A stretch of 64,000 nt of DNA from Eucommia ulmoides (lineage: Eukaryota > Streptophyta > Magnoliopsida > Garryales > Eucommiaceae). The DNA lies in contig CM028338.1 of the NCBI GenBank assembly GCA_016647705.1, positions 34,973,176 to 35,037,175 of the forward strand, in the 5' to 3' direction. Positions 38,181 to 51,923 of this stretch are shown in pieces; the first letter of the stretch is position 1; each line of letters begins with the position of its first letter. Both the position numbers and the translations under genes were made by a program. The notes beneath the pieces are model-generated. The model was not told the origin of the DNA. It saw only the letters and a list, made by a program, of their open reading frames with translations, and searched no databases.

Positions 38181-39540
38181 GAGAAACTATTTACATAATT
38201 GTCCTCCGAATTGTTACCTTTTTTGGAAGGAAGTAGAGAGGATTGTCCAACGTTGTACTAAAGAATAAAGATCTCCATCATACGGCTAAGACCTAATTTA
38301 GCTATTTTCTTCAGAATAAGAAATAATATATTTTACAAAAAATTCAAATTAATTTAATGTTTAGTTATGAACGTAATCGGTCGTATTGGGTATTTGGATT
38401 GGATCTCAACTGCGAAGAGCGAGCCATTTCTATTTTTAAATTTGAAGTTTACTTTGACCGTATTTGAGCATAATTCAGATTATGAGATAATAATAATGAG
38501 TCCAATACCAAATACTATGATATTCTACTACATAGATCATGTTTAAAACTCGGATTTAATATGAGTGTCCAAATCCCAAATAGGTGAGAAATTTGGGTAT
38601 TAATTGATTAAAGCCCAGTCGATCAAATAGAGTTAATTACTGAACTTACGATGCGATACCTCTTGTTTTATGTTTGTGGAGGTGATAATTAAATCAAATC
38701 CTGCAAAAATAGAATACAATTAAAGATGGTAAGGTACATGATCAATAATTAGAAAGTTTAGGTTATTTATTGAAGATTAAGGATATAATTGTTTGCATTT
38801 GGGTTCCGCCGTGACTTACTAGTCCTCAATGGTGTGTTATATATTTTGCTCTGTATGGACTGTTAAACAAAATGAACTTTTAAGAGAATTCACCATAAAA
38901 AATCCTAGGGAAGAAACATGTTTTAGGCAACAAAACTAAGAAATTATGCGCGTGGCAAACATGTAGTACGGAAATTGTGTGCGTTGATGCATGAAATTAA
39001 TAAGAATATGTAGCTTTTTATAAAGGATAATAATTTTCAAATGAAATGTAGTTAGAATTATTGCCCTTTAGTTGAGACTAATTTATTTTCACAAACAATT
39101 ATAAAACAGTGCAAAAGTTAATTCAGTTGCATTGTTAGCATTCAGTAGTAACTAATCTTAAGTATCCATTATCTCTAGATGAAATGACTCCATAAATAGA
39201 ATGTAAAATGAATGAAATACATAGTAGAATGAAAATTCAGATACTTACCTTATAGATGTTTTTCATTATCTTCAATGGCTTTTCTTCATTTTTCCTTAAT
39301 CCTTTTTTATGGTATAAGAGCTTTTGGTCAATGCAAATCTCTTGATCCTGAAAATTTTAAGTTTTTCCTTCATTCCTTTGTACCTACCATTGCTTTCATA
39401 AGTTTGTTCATCATCAATTTCGATAACTTTCCGTTAGGAAAATTCACCAATTATTTAGATTTTATTTTTTCTCTTTATGTGATTAAAATGCAATTACAAA
39501 TTTTAATACCCACAGATATTAACCAAGATAAAAACAAGTA
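38181..39540. other. AT-rich intergenic sequence
   Basis: No gene seen. An 88-codon plus frame (39275-39541) lies just after TGGTATAAGAGC (39310-39321), which resembles a copia-type PBS with one base changed. A decayed retroelement is possible, but no LTR or domain was identified. Confidence 0.4.
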
Positions 39541-42500
39541 ATAAATAAAGTTGGAAACACGATTTTTATGTGGAAAACCATAAGGTGGGGAAATAACAAT
39601 AGGATCAAAGTCTGGTCTCAACTTCTACTATCATAAAATGATGGGATTATAATCGTTCACACTTTTAAGAGAAAAACTCTTAGATCACTATAAAAACATC
39701 ACCCAAAATTGTGGATACGACAAGAACCGCAAAATAAGGTTTTAGAGAGGAATACTAAATCACCAATTGGAAGAGAGCTACCAAAGATTAAGACTGATGG
39801 AAACGAAGTACTTGATGTCAAGAACAAAACCCTGAAATTTCAGCACAATTGAGGAATTTGAATCGCCGTCCGATTGTCAAACCGAAGTCTTGCTCTTTCT
39901 CTCTCTTCCCTTCATTTTCTCTCTACACTACCGTAATCTCTCCGTCGCCTTTTTTTTTTTTCTTTCATTCACCTACTGCTGCTTAATGGACATACACACA
40001 CACACACACACACATATATATACTAGGTGGATAGTATGTGCTTTGCACATGCCTATCATCTCATGTTCCATTGTATTTTATAAAAATTAGAAGGATAAAT
40101 TCTCTATATTTAAATGCAAATCATGCAATGTAAATTGTTCAATTTTGGTATGCTACAATATTGCAATTCTCGTATTACCACTTGCATTAAAGAATAAAAA
40201 ATCTGAATTAATGTCGTTCACTATGAACAAACATTCTTCTAACATTTGATGAATTGTTATACCAAATGTTAATGAATCCATACTAATCAGAATTAAATTA
40301 TGCATAAAATATAGTAATTTAACATATTTAGGAGTATAAATATTTCAGTAAAGACGATTTGGTAAAAAAAAAAATAGTGACGAAGTAGTCGATATATATA
40401 TTCAGTATTGAATTATTCTCATTTTCGACATGATAATTGAGAAAAATGAGATCTTCGATTAATAATAAGTATAAAGAATTTGTAAATATGCCCGAACCAT
40501 TTTATTAGATGTTTTAATATTAAAATAACACAAAAAATATTTGAATATATATATCACGAAGATAATTTAAATAAAAGTCTTTCTATGTATTCAGTGTCAA
40601 AAGATGACATGTGTAATGTACTTTGAATATATAATATTTTTTATTTTATTTTTAATAAAAGTAGAGATATTAAAATATCTATATTTTATTCTGATTATAT
40701 TTCAATTGAAAAGTCAAAATCTAAATCTAAAGGCCAAAAAAATTACTTTAAATTGAATACATGTATTTTATATTTATGGTGTTACATATTTTTAATAATT
40801 TTTTATACTTTTTACTTTTCGGCACATAGTTGGAGTATTTTTTTACACCCAATGAGACTATGTAGTTTTTTTTTTCCTTCAAAAAGAGAAATTTAGAAGT
40901 ATATTTTCTTACAAAAATATTAAACAAAAAGATTGTTTATGCATTTATTTAATTATTTATAATATATAGATATGTTAAATGATTTTTCTCTCAAAATTTG
41001 AAAAAATGTACCTTAAAGGAAATGTTGATCTTGTTTTAAAATTTTGAGCACTCGGATAATTTTACTCATATAAATAAATAATAAACTAAACATTCCCTTA
41101 TCTAAGGGTATAGATATAAAAGTTAAATGATTTTCTTTAAGATTTTTTAAATTATGCGTCAAGGACAAGTTGATTTTGTTGTAAAACGGTGAAAAGCTTT
41201 TTGGTAATTTTACTTATGAAAATAAATAGAAAGCTGATTCTTCCATTATATAAGAATATAGAAAATTTGAAAAAGTATGTTTTAAATGATACGTTGATTT
41301 TGTTTTCAAAACTTTTGTAGGGCATTTTGGTAATTTTAATTACATAAATGAATAATAAACTAAATCTTCCCTTATATAAGACTGCAATATAGATAAAACT
41401 ATTTCAATTAAAAAGTTAGAATCCAAATCTCATCACCAAAATAAATTACTTTAAATTGGATATATATATTTTATGTTTATAGTACATATATTTCATAATT
41501 CTTTACACTTTTTATGTTTCTATATATAGTTTAAGTGTTTTTTTTATATCAAATGAGAGTATTTAGGTTTTTTACTTGAAAAGTACATTTAGAAGACTAT
41601 TTTTTTTAATAAAAATATTAAAAAAATTCATGCATATATTTAATTATTTATAATATATTTGTGAGCCGCGCATTAAATGATTTTTCTTTAAACATTTGAA
41701 AAAATATGCCTTAAAGGATAAGTTAATTTTGCTTTTAAAATTTTAAAGGATAATTTGATAATTTTACATCAAATGAATAATTAAAATAAACATTTCCTTG
41801 TATAAGAGTATAAATATAGATATTTATAACATATAGATATGTTAAATGATTTATTTTTTTAAAAATCGAAAAAAAAAAGTGTGCCTTAAAGGACAATTTT
41901 TTTTTATATATATATATATATATATATTTTGAAGGGTACTTTGATAATATTGCTTATACAAACGAATAATAAATTTAACCTTATAGAGATAGATATAGAA
42001 CGTTGAACAATGTTTTTAATTTTTTTTTACAAGATTATAGAGATAAAAATATCAATAATTTTTCCTAATTGAATGTACTTAAAAAATCCTAATTCTAATA
42101 AAATGAATTGAATTAAATATCTATATTTATTTTTAGGGTTACATATTTATTTAATTATTTTCACATATATTTTCAGATATATTTTACTTTCATATTTTAA
42201 GAAAAATATTAAAGGAAAAAATGAGTCATTACACATAGATCTCTCTCAATTCATTCAATTATTGTTCCCAGAATTTTTCTTTATCTTTTAATCTTTAACT
42301 ATGAAAATTTTCTCTATTAAAATCCATGTTTGCGTTCTCTGTCAATCCCTAACCCGTTGTCTCACTCTCAAATCCAATTACCAAAGCACTATACACTCCT
42401 ATCAACACCACCATAAGCCATCACAGAACAATTATTTTTCTCCTTACCATTTGATTTGTTAAAATCTAAAATCTGTGCATTTTATAATCCATGTTTAATT

Positions 42501-42547
42501 TTTTAGGATTAATTACACTCGGTAACCTTGTGGTTAGAAAGAATTAC
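39541..42547. repeat. Degenerate repeats, AT-rich
   Basis: Around 39545-39740 lies repeat-like sequence (ACACGATTTTTATGTGGAAA). From about 40970 to 42010 a unit of about 150 bp recurs in at least four diverged copies, each with GTTAAATGATTTTTCT, GAAAAA(A/G)T.TG(C/T)CTTAAA, TTTTGGTAATTTTA-like and CC(C/A)TTATATAAG(A/G) boxes. A TA-rich edge with ACTAGGTGGATAGT...TTGCACATGCC at 40022-40050 resembles the ends of a common plant repeat type. No coding sequence seen. Confidence 0.5.
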
Positions 42548-42552
42548 ACTTT

Positions 42553-44670
42553 TGTTGATCCCAAGATTTTGATGAACAACTAAGTATTGATGTTTTTGTG
42601 GACCTAATGTTTGATCAAGTGTTTTAGTGATTTAAAATTCCAATAATGAAGATGTCAAAATGAATGGATGCTAAATGAAGATATCAAGAAAAAGTATTAA
42701 AAGTTTGAAGATATTAGGGAAAACAAGTCAGGTAAATATAAACTCTTAATATCCCATTTAGGAATACACATATGACACAAAATGAATTTAATCTTTTATG
42801 TGTGTTTTGATTGAGTATATTTATTTGCTCCTATGTGAATTAAAAAGAAATATTTTTGAATGACTAAAATAGAATAAAAGAGTATTAGTGGAATTCATTT
42901 GAATATAAATATGGATAAAAGGGCAAAATTGTAAAAGAAAGTAAGTTAAAAACGAGATAAAAAATGAGATTAAGGAGAAGTCAATCGACAGAGGAGTCGA
43001 CCGGAGAAAGATGATGGACTCTCTAAATCTGCCAGTTGAGAGAGAGGTCGACCGATAGAAGCTTGACAAACTCTCTGAATCTGCGAGTTGACAAAGCGAT
43101 TGACCGATGGAAGCTTGGCAAACTCTCTGAATCAGCGAGTCGACTAAGGAGTCGACCGATAAAGTACATGGGATACTTCCAGTATCTTTTAGTCGATTGG
43201 GCAGTCGACTGAACACGTAGTTTCTAGATATTGGTTGATCCGATTTTAAATCCAAAAGTAGCCTTTTTTGTTAAGATTTGAGAGAGATTTTGGGGATATT
43301 CTTAACATTTGAGATATGGTTCATATACAAATTAAATCCTTTCAATATGGTTCATTAATTATTAAAATTTCTCAATTTGGTACATAAAATGAATTCTATA
43401 CTTATTTGTTTTGATTGAGACATACTTTGGGGATTTAATTGAGAGTTTTAAAAGTTATTATTAAGTGAATTGAACTTAAATGAAGTCCTCATGTTATGAA
43501 GGGTCTATAAAAGTATTTTATTGTCATGACACTTGTAAACTAGCCTTTAGGAGGCTGATTACATGTGCCCTTATATAGACTTGCGAATTTTCTAAGAAAG
43601 CTAATAATTATATTCATTCTAAGAGATAAAATCAGTCCATATTTTTTAAAGCGTTTATAAGAGTGATCATTCAACTATACTGTGAGTTGTTCTAAGAGTG
43701 ATTCTGATAATCAACTGCGATCAATTTGTGCTGATACCGGAATTGAAGTTACATTGTTTTCATCATTAATTCTGTGGATTCCGGGTGAGATATTTCCATA
43801 TTGATTATTACTTGTTTATTATTGTATTTTTGGAAATTGATCTTAGAAATTATTTTTGATTTTTTAAAGAAAATATTATTTTAAACAATTTTTTGAATCT
43901 AATTACGTGCTCCAATTTGCTACCCATTTATTGTTAAAAATCAGATTTTTATATCTCACATAATTCTATCACTAGTTGGGATATTAATTGAGTTTATATA
44001 TATCTGGGGTAGTAAAAGCTCCGAGTAAGATTTACTTATCAATTTTTGTATTAGTGAGTTGTGACGGGTTAAATATCATTGGGGATATTTAATCAAGGGT
44101 AGCTGGGTTTCAGTATCTTCCTGTAAAGAGATTGAGGTAGTAATTCTTCCTAGATAAGAATTGCGTGTTTGTGAATGATTTTGTAACGGTTCAATCGTTA
44201 CCGGGTAAAAAGATATTTGAAGTGTTTTTGTGAGATTTTGATTCTTGAGTCTAAGTGTTAAAAAGAATTAGATTATTCTTTAACCTGTAAAAAGTAGAGG
44301 TTATTCCTTAGCCTTTGAAAAGAAAATTATAAAGGTTGATTCTGAGCCTGTAAAAGAATTGGTGTGCGGGTTTGGTTCTTACCTTTAAATGAATCTTGGT
44401 TTTAGTGGTTGCGACCTCCATAGAGCTCAAGGGGACTGGATTAGCCAAGAGTAGCTTGGTGAACCAATATAAATCTCTGGTGTGCTGTTTTCTTAATTTG
44501 TCTATTTTTGTTGTTTGTGTGTGCACCTAGTTGATTGATTAATTTCACTGTGTTATAAAGATAATAATTAATTTAGGCTTGAAATTAATTATTTGATTTA
44601 TTGATTTTTATTCTGATTATTTTTAATTACCCAATTCACCCCCCATCTTGGGTATTTTACTGGGCCAACA
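42553..44670 (+). repeat. 5' LTR of the copia element
   Basis: TGTTGATCCCAAG to GGGCCAACA. Contains subrepeats of GTCGACC-type boxes with AACTCTCTGAATC (42975-43220) and a later group of CCTGTAAAAAG-type boxes (44125-44360). Confidence 0.93.
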
Positions 44671-44672
44671 AT

Positions 44673-44684
44673 TGACATCAGAGC
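44673..44684 (+). promoter_or_regulatory. Primer binding site (initiator-Met tRNA type)
   Basis: TGACATCAGAGC two bases after the LTR end. Compared with the usual copia site TGGTATCAGAGC, two bases differ. Confidence 0.75.
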
Positions 44685-44721
44685 TAGTTTAGCTCGAATC
44701 TATTTTGCTAACAAAGATCAC

Positions 44722-47700
44722 ATGGCACACATAGTAGGCACACTAGGTGAGGGGAAGTTTATGCACCGACCACATTTGTTTGCAGGTGAAAGTTACTCGT
44801 TTTGGAAAGATAGGATGATAGCCTTTCTTCAGGCTACAAACTATGACGTGTGGCTGATAATCGAGGATGGTCCATTTATTCCAATGAAAAACGGAGTTGA
44901 GAAGAAGAAGGAACAACTCACTGCTTCCGATAAGTAGAAACTCTCTATTAATTCTCAAGCTATCAATATTCTCTTTTGTTCTTTAGATTCTAATGAATAT
45001 TCTAGAGTTTCAGGTTGTAAGTCTACAAAGGAGATGTGAGATAAGCTATAAGTTACCCACGAAAGGATAAGTCAAGTGAAGCAGTCAAAAATCAATGCGC
45101 TTATGAGAAAATTTGAGCTGTTCAGGATGGAGAAAAATGAATAGATTCATGAGATGTACATTCGTCTCAACAACATATGCAATAATATGAATCAACTCGG
45201 AAAACCATACTCCATGGAGGATAGAGTACGAAAAGTCCTAAGGTCCTTAACAAAAATATGGGAGTAAAAAATGACGGCCATCGAGGAAGCTAATGATCTT
45301 GGCAAATACGACATTGATGATCTAATTAGTAATTTGATGACTCATGAATCGGCAATCAAAGGCTACGAGGATGATACCAGAAATAGTAAGAGGAAATCCT
45401 TGGCACTAAAAGTTAAAAAAATTAAAGAAGATGATGACAGTGATGATGAAAGTCTTAATAGTGAGCAAGAGAAGAATGTATCACTTCTCACAAACAATTT
45501 TAGAAGAATGACTTGGCGCACATTCCATGGGAAAAGAAATCTAAACATGTCCAAAGTAGAATGCTACAACTGTCGTAAAATCGGTTATTTTCAAAATGAT
45601 TGCCCCCAACCGAAGAAGGATAAAGAAAATGAGAAGAAGAAGAAAGAAAAGAAGAAAACAAAGAAGAGGAAGAAGAAATCGATGAAGGCTACTTGGGATG
45701 ATACTGATTCAAGTAGCTCGGAAGAATAAAATAGTGTGGATTCGTCAATGCTTGCTTTAATGGCCACTGGTGGTGAAGTAACCGATTATTCAAGTTCTTG
45801 TCCTTTAAATTTTGATGAATTATTTGATATTTATCAAGAAATTTCACATGATTATAAAAACCAATGTTCAAAAATAAATACCCTTCAAAGTACAATTAAC
45901 ACATTAAACAAGCAAGTAGTGGATTATGAATTTGAAAACAATGAGTTGAAATCTAAATTGATGGATTTGCAATCAATTATTCTCAAATTTACCGGCGGTG
46001 AAAATAATTTGAAAATACTTTTGGAAAGTTCACGTGGAGTTTTTGATAAGGTCGGTGTTGGATTTCAAAAAAATCTTAAACAAAAACGCTTTCATAAATT
46101 CTTTTCTGAAACCAAGGATCTTGTTAGATATTTTAAATGTAACATTGTGGGGGCATACTATTCGAAGATGTTTTGCAAAACTAACTAACTGTAAACAAGT
46201 CTGGGTTCTGAAAAGAACAAAAATTATCCCGACTAACAAGATCGGACTCACATAGGCTGGGTATTACTTAGGAACTATTTGAGGTGCTCTTTGCAGGTTA
46301 TTCTAAAAGTATCAATAAGTAAGGACAAATGGTTCCTGGATAGTGGTTGTTCTCGACACATGACGGGAGATAAAAGTAATTTTACATCTTTGACACCTAA
46401 AGATGGAGGTCATATGACTTTCGGAGACAACGCAAAGGGTAAAATTATCGATATAGGTAATATCGGTAATGGTACTACTATGATTAAAGATGTGTTACTA
46501 GTTGACAGATTTAAACATAATTTGCTTAGTATTAGTCAACTGTGTGATAAGAGATACAATGTTATATTTGATCATGATAGATGCATCATTAAGAATAGTC
46601 ATGATAGTAGTATTTTGTTAGTTACATCACGTTTTAAGAATGTTTATACTTGCTCTTTTGATGATTTTAATTCTCAAAATTTATTTTGTTTGAATACTTT
46701 ATCTGAGAATAGTTGGTTATAGCATAGAAGACTTGGGCATGTTAGTATGGAGTTAATTTCTAACTTATCTAAGAAGAGTCTTGTACGTAGCTTATCTGAT
46801 TTGAAATATATGAAGGATAAAGTATGTGATGCATGTCAATTAGACAAGCAAGTTAGATCATCATTTAAGAGAAATATGTACACATCCACGTCTAGATGTC
46901 TTGAATTATTGCATCTTGATTTATTTAGGCTTAACTCTGTTGCTAGTTTTGGTGGTAAGTTCTATGCATTTGTTATTATTGATGATTATTCTAGACTTAC
47001 CTGGGTATACGTTCTTGGTAAGAAAAGTGAAGTTGCTTCCGTTCTTGCTAAATTTTGTAAATGTGTTCAAAATGAGAAATAATGTTCTATTATTAACATT
47101 CGTAGTGATAGAGGAAGAGAATTTAAGAATGATAAAGTGATATGTTAGTATGATGAGCATGGTTATGCCCACAACTTTTCTGCACCAAGAACACCGCAAC
47201 AAAATGGTGTAGTGGAGAGAAAGAACATAACGCTTTAAGAGATGGACAAAATAATACTATATGAAAATCATTTACCAACCTACTTCTAGGCCGAAGTAGT
47301 AAGTACTGCTTGTCACGTGGTAAATCAAGTATCAATTCGTAGAGGGTTTAACAAAATCCTATATAAAATCTGGAATGGTAAGACTCTGAATATTTCATAT
47401 TTTAAAGTCTTTGGATGCAAATGTTTTATTTTGAATGACAAGGATAATCTTGGTAAATTTGATACTAAATCTAATTATGGGATTTTCCTTGGATATGCTA
47501 CTAACAGTAAGGCTTATAGAGTCTATAATAAACGTACTTTAGTAGTAGAAAAAACTATGCATGTTGTTTTTGAGGAAGCTGATCCATACTTGTCGATAAA
47601 GGTTTTGGATGATGATGATGCAGGTATCTTAAATAACCAAAACCAAAGTAATGATGCAACAAAGGAGTCTCAACAAGAGGAGGAACCTAAGGAGAAAAAT

Positions 47701-49374
47701 TCGACTTTACCAGGAGCTATAAAAAAAGTACCAGGGCATTCAATTAAAGAAATCATCGGTAATTTTGAAAAAGATGTAAATACTCGATCTTGTCTTAGGG
47801 ATATAATTAATCTTGCTTTCTTATCTCAAATTGAGCCTAAAAATATAAATGAGGCGCTAATTGATGAATCTTAGATTTTCGCAATGCAAGATGAATTAGT
47901 TCAATTTGAGCGGAACAAAGTATGATGTCTTGTTCTGAGACCAAATTTTCATCCAGTTATTGGTACTAAATATGTATTTAGAAACAAAAAGGATGAATCC
48001 GATATGGTAATTAGAAATAAAGTAAGATTAGTGGCACAAGGCTATAATCAAGAGGAAGGAATTGATTATGATGAAACTTATGCTCCTATTACTAGACTAG
48101 AAGCAATTAAAATGCTACTCCCCTTTGAATGTTCACGTAATTTTAAGCTATATCAAATGAATGTAAATAGTGCATTTCTAAATGGCTTTCTAGCTGAAGA
48201 AATTTATGTGGAACAACCCTTGGGATTTGAAAGTGACAAATTTCCCGATCATGTATTTAAACTTCGCAAGGCTTTGTATGGGCTCAAACAAGCTCCGAGA
48301 GCTTGGTATGAGAGACTTAGACGATATTTGATCGAAAATGATTTTCGAAGGGGTATTTATGATATAACACTATTTGTAAAGCAAACTGATTTTTATATTC
48401 TATTAGTACAAGTCTATGTTGATGATATCATTTTTGGATCTACTAATGAGGATCTTTGCCAAGAGTTTTCTAAGATAATGCAGGTTGAATTTGAAATGAG
48501 TATGATGGGAGAGTTGAATTTCTTTCTTAGATTGCATATTAAGCAAACTAAAGAAGGAATATTTGTAAACCAAGCTAAACACAACAAGGCGCTGTTAAAG
48601 AAATATGGCTTGGAAGGAGCTAAAGAGTATAAAACTCCCATGACAACGGCTACAAAAATTGAAAAAGACGATACGGACAAAAACATTAATGAAAAGATGT
48701 ATCGAGGTATGATTGGTAGCTTATTGTATTTAACTGCTAGTAGACCTGACATTATGTATAGTGTTTGTTTTTGTGATAGATTTCAGTCTTGTCCTAAAGA
48801 ATCGCACTTGACTGCGGTTAAACGAATTTTTTGTTATTCAAAGGGGATGACTGACCTAGGATTATGATATTCTAGGGGGAGTGATTTTAAATTGGTAAGT
48901 TACTCCGACGCTGACTTTGCCAGTTAGAAAGTTGAGCGAAAAAGCACAAGCGGATCATGTCATTTGTTAGGACATGCTTTGGTTTCTTGGTCAAGTAAGA
49001 AACAGAATTCGATAGCCTTATCTACTACTAAGGCTGAATACATGGCAACTGGTAATTCTTGTGCTCAAATTTTATATATTAAACAACAATTAAATAATTT
49101 TGGAGTACGTATGGAGGAGGTCCCGATCTTTTGTGATAATAAAAGTGTTATATGTCTAAGTAAGAATCCTACACAGTACTCATGAACTAAGTACATAGAG
49201 ATTAGACATCACTTTATTCGTGATCACATTCAGAAAAGGGATATTATTATTGAGTATATTGATACCTTCGACCAACTTGCTGATGTCTTTACCAAACCAC
49301 TAGCGGAAGATCTGTTTGTGAAAATCATTCGTGGTTTGGGAATGGCTAGGCATAATGATGTTTTCCTAGAGTGA
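44722..49374 (+). pseudogene. Copia gag-pol polyprotein, one frame with many stops
   Basis: A single frame from ATG (MAHIVGTLGEGKF) to the stop after RHNDVFLE, 1550 codons, broken by more than ten stops and a local frameshift near 46150-46250. Domains in order: gag (44722-45729) with a zinc knuckle at 45562-45603; a coiled region (45790-46010); aspartic protease (DSGCSRHMTG from 46338); HHCC zinc finger and integrase core (about 46725-47300; DDYSRLTWVY, QQNGVVERKN); RT (48004-48870; FLNG, YGLKQAPRAWY, YVDDIIFG); and RNase H (48890-49190; SYSDADF, STTKAEYMA). Two key residues are lost: the zinc-knuckle histidine is tyrosine (45586-45588) and the first RT catalytic aspartate is asparagine (48160-48162). 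Most changes are C to T or G to A, as expected for methylated, silenced copies. Confidence 0.93.
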
Positions 49375-49671
49375 CTTACATGTTTGTTGTTTTCTCTTTC
49401 CCTACCTAAATTGTTTTTGAAGATGACAAAGGGAGATAAATGAGTGATGTTTTATTTAGGGGGAGAATTCTAATACTGTGTTTTAATCAAAAGGGAGAGA
49501 AATTTAAAAGTAATGATTTATTGAGTATTTTTAAATTGTGAATTATTGAAATCTTCATTATAATGTTTAAATGAGTTAAAGAACTCGTCCTCAAATTCAA
49601 GGGGAGTGTGGTTATATTTTATTTTTAAAGAAAATATCAAAGTTAATTATCATCATAAAAAAGGGGGAGAT
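49375..49671 (+). other. Copia 3' UTR with five PPT-like tracts
   Basis: Purine tracts built on AAGGGGGAGA occur at 49428-49436, 49458-49465, 49489-49500, 49599-49606 and 49657-49670, the last adjoining the 3' LTR. Such repetition is a Sirevirus hallmark. Confidence 0.8.
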
Positions 49672-51778
49672 TGTTGATCCTAAGATTTTGATAAATAATT
49701 AAGTATTTATATTTTGGTGGAACTAATGTTTGATCAAGTGTTTTAATGATTTAAAATTCAAATAATGAAGATGTTAAAATGAATAGATGCTAAATGAAGA
49801 TATCAAGAAGAAGTATTAAGAGTTTGAAGACATTAGGGAAAACAACCCAGGTAAATATAAACTTTTAATATCCCATTTAGGAACACACACACGGCACAAA
49901 CTGAATTTCATCTTTTATGTGTGTTTTGGTTGAGTATATTTATTTGCTCCTATGTGAATTAAAAATAAATATTTTTGAATGATTAAAATAGAATATAAGA
50001 GTATTAGTGGAATTCATTTAAATATAAATATGGATAAAGGGGCAAAATTGTAAAAGAAAGTAAGTTAAAAATGAGATCAAAAAAGAGATTCAGGAGAGGT
50101 CAGTCGACTGCTGAGTCGACCAAAGAAAGATGATGAACTCTCTGAATCTGCAAGTTGAAAGAGAGGTCAACCGCTAAACTCTCTGAATCTGCGAGTTGAC
50201 AGAGCGGTCGACCGATGGAAACTTGCCAAACTCTCTGAATTAGCGAGTCAACTGAGGAGTCGACTGATAAAATGCATGGGATACTTCCAGTATCCTTTAG
50301 TTGATTGGGCAGTCGACTGAACGCGCAGTTTCTGGATATTGATTGATCCAATTTTAAATCCAAAAGTAGCAATTTTTTATTAAGATTTGAGAGAGATTTC
50401 GGGGATATTCTTAACATTTGAGATATGGTTCATATACAAATTAAATCCTTTCAATATGGTTCATTATTTATTAAAGTTTCTCAATTTGGTACATAAAATG
50501 GATTCTATACTTATTTGTTTTGATTGAGAAATACTTTGGGGATTTAATTGAGAGTTTTAAAAGTTATTATTAAGTGAAATTGAATCTAAACGAAGTCCTC
50601 ATGCTATGAAGGGTCTATAAGAGTATTTTATTGTCATGACACTTGTAAACTAGCCGTTAGGAGGCGAATTACATGTGCTCTTATATAGACCTGTAAATTT
50701 TATAAGAGAGCTAATAATTCTATTCATTCTAAGAGATAAAAATCAGTCTATATTTTTTAGAGCGTTTATAAGAGTGATCATTCAACTATACTGTGAGCTG
50801 TTCTAAGAGTGATTCTGATAATCAACTGCGATCAATTTGTGCTGATACCGGAATTGAAGTTACATTATTTTCATCATTAATTATGTGGATGCCGGGTGAG
50901 ATCTTTCCATATTGATTATTACTTGTTTATTATTGTATTTTTGAAAATTGATCTTAGAAATTGTTTTTGATTTTTTAAAGAAAATATTATTGCAAATAAT
51001 TTTTTGAATCTGATTACGTGCTCCAATTTGCTACCCATATATTGTTAAAAATTAGATTTTTACATCTCACATAATTCTATCACTAGTTGGGATATTAATT
51101 GAGTTTATATATATATGGGGTGATAGAAGTTTCGATTGAGATTTACTTATCAATTTTTGTATTGGTGAGTTGTGACGTGTTAAATATCATTGGGGATATT
51201 TAATTAAGGGTAGCTGGGTTTCAGTCTCTTCCTGTAAAGAGATTGAGATAGTGATTCTTCCTGGATAAGAATTGCGTGTTTGTGAGTGATTTTGTAACAG
51301 TTCAATCCTTACCGGGTAAAAGGATATTTCGAGTGTTTTTGTGAGATTTTGATTCTTGAGCCCAAGTGTTAAAAAAAATTAGGTTTTTCGTTAACCTGTA
51401 AAAAGTAGAGGTTATTCCTTAGCCTTTGAAAAGAAAATTGTAAAGGTTGATTCTGAGCCTGTAAAAGAATTGGTGTGCGGGTTTGGTTCCTATCTTTAAA
51501 GGAATCTTAGTTTTAGTGGGTGCGACCTCTGTGGAGCTCGGGGACTGGATTAACCAAGAGTAGCTTGGTGAACCAGTATAAATCTCTGGTGTGCTGCTTT
51601 CTTAATTTGTCTATTTTTGCTATTTGTTTATGCACCTAGTTGATTGATTAATTCCGCTGTGTTATAAAGATAATAATTAATTTAGACTTAAAATTAATTA
51701 TTTGATTTATTAATTTTTATTCTGATTATTTTTAATTACCCAATTCACCCCCCTCTTGGATATTCTACTGGGCCAACA
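49672..51778 (+). repeat. 3' LTR of the copia element
   Basis: Partner of 42553-44670, with the same start, subrepeats (50098-50320) and end. Small deletions in the subrepeat block account for the 11-bp difference in length. Confidence 0.93.
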
Positions 51779-51923
51779 ACTTTGTACTCTAATGATATTT
51801 TCGTCACCACCTACATCCCCTATACTTAAAATTTAAGTGCAACGATTACATTTTTTGTTAACTTTAATGGTCAACGGGTCAAAGTCAACTAAAATCTGTT
51901 AATTAATGTTAAATGTCATATAT

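Larger units (their letters stand above)
42553..51778 (+). mobile_element. Complete copia retrotransposon, Sirevirus type, coding-dead
   Basis: 9226 bp with LTRs of 2118 bp (42553-44670) and 2107 bp (49672-51778), both TGTTGATCC to GGCCAACA. There is a perfect 5-bp target duplication ACTTT (42548-42552 and 51779-51783), an initiator-Met-type PBS after the 5' LTR, gag-pol in one frame, and several PPT-like tracts before the 3' LTR. Domain order protease, integrase, RT, RNase H is that of copia. The Sirevirus assignment rests on gag features (DGPFIPM), repeated PPTs and large LTRs; there is no envelope-like frame. The LTRs show many differences, mostly transitions, so the insertion is not recent. 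Confidence 0.93.

Noticed and set aside
39275-39541. 88-codon plus frame
   Set aside because: No recognisable domain. It follows a PBS-like motif but no LTR was found. Kept only as a note in the intergenic entry.
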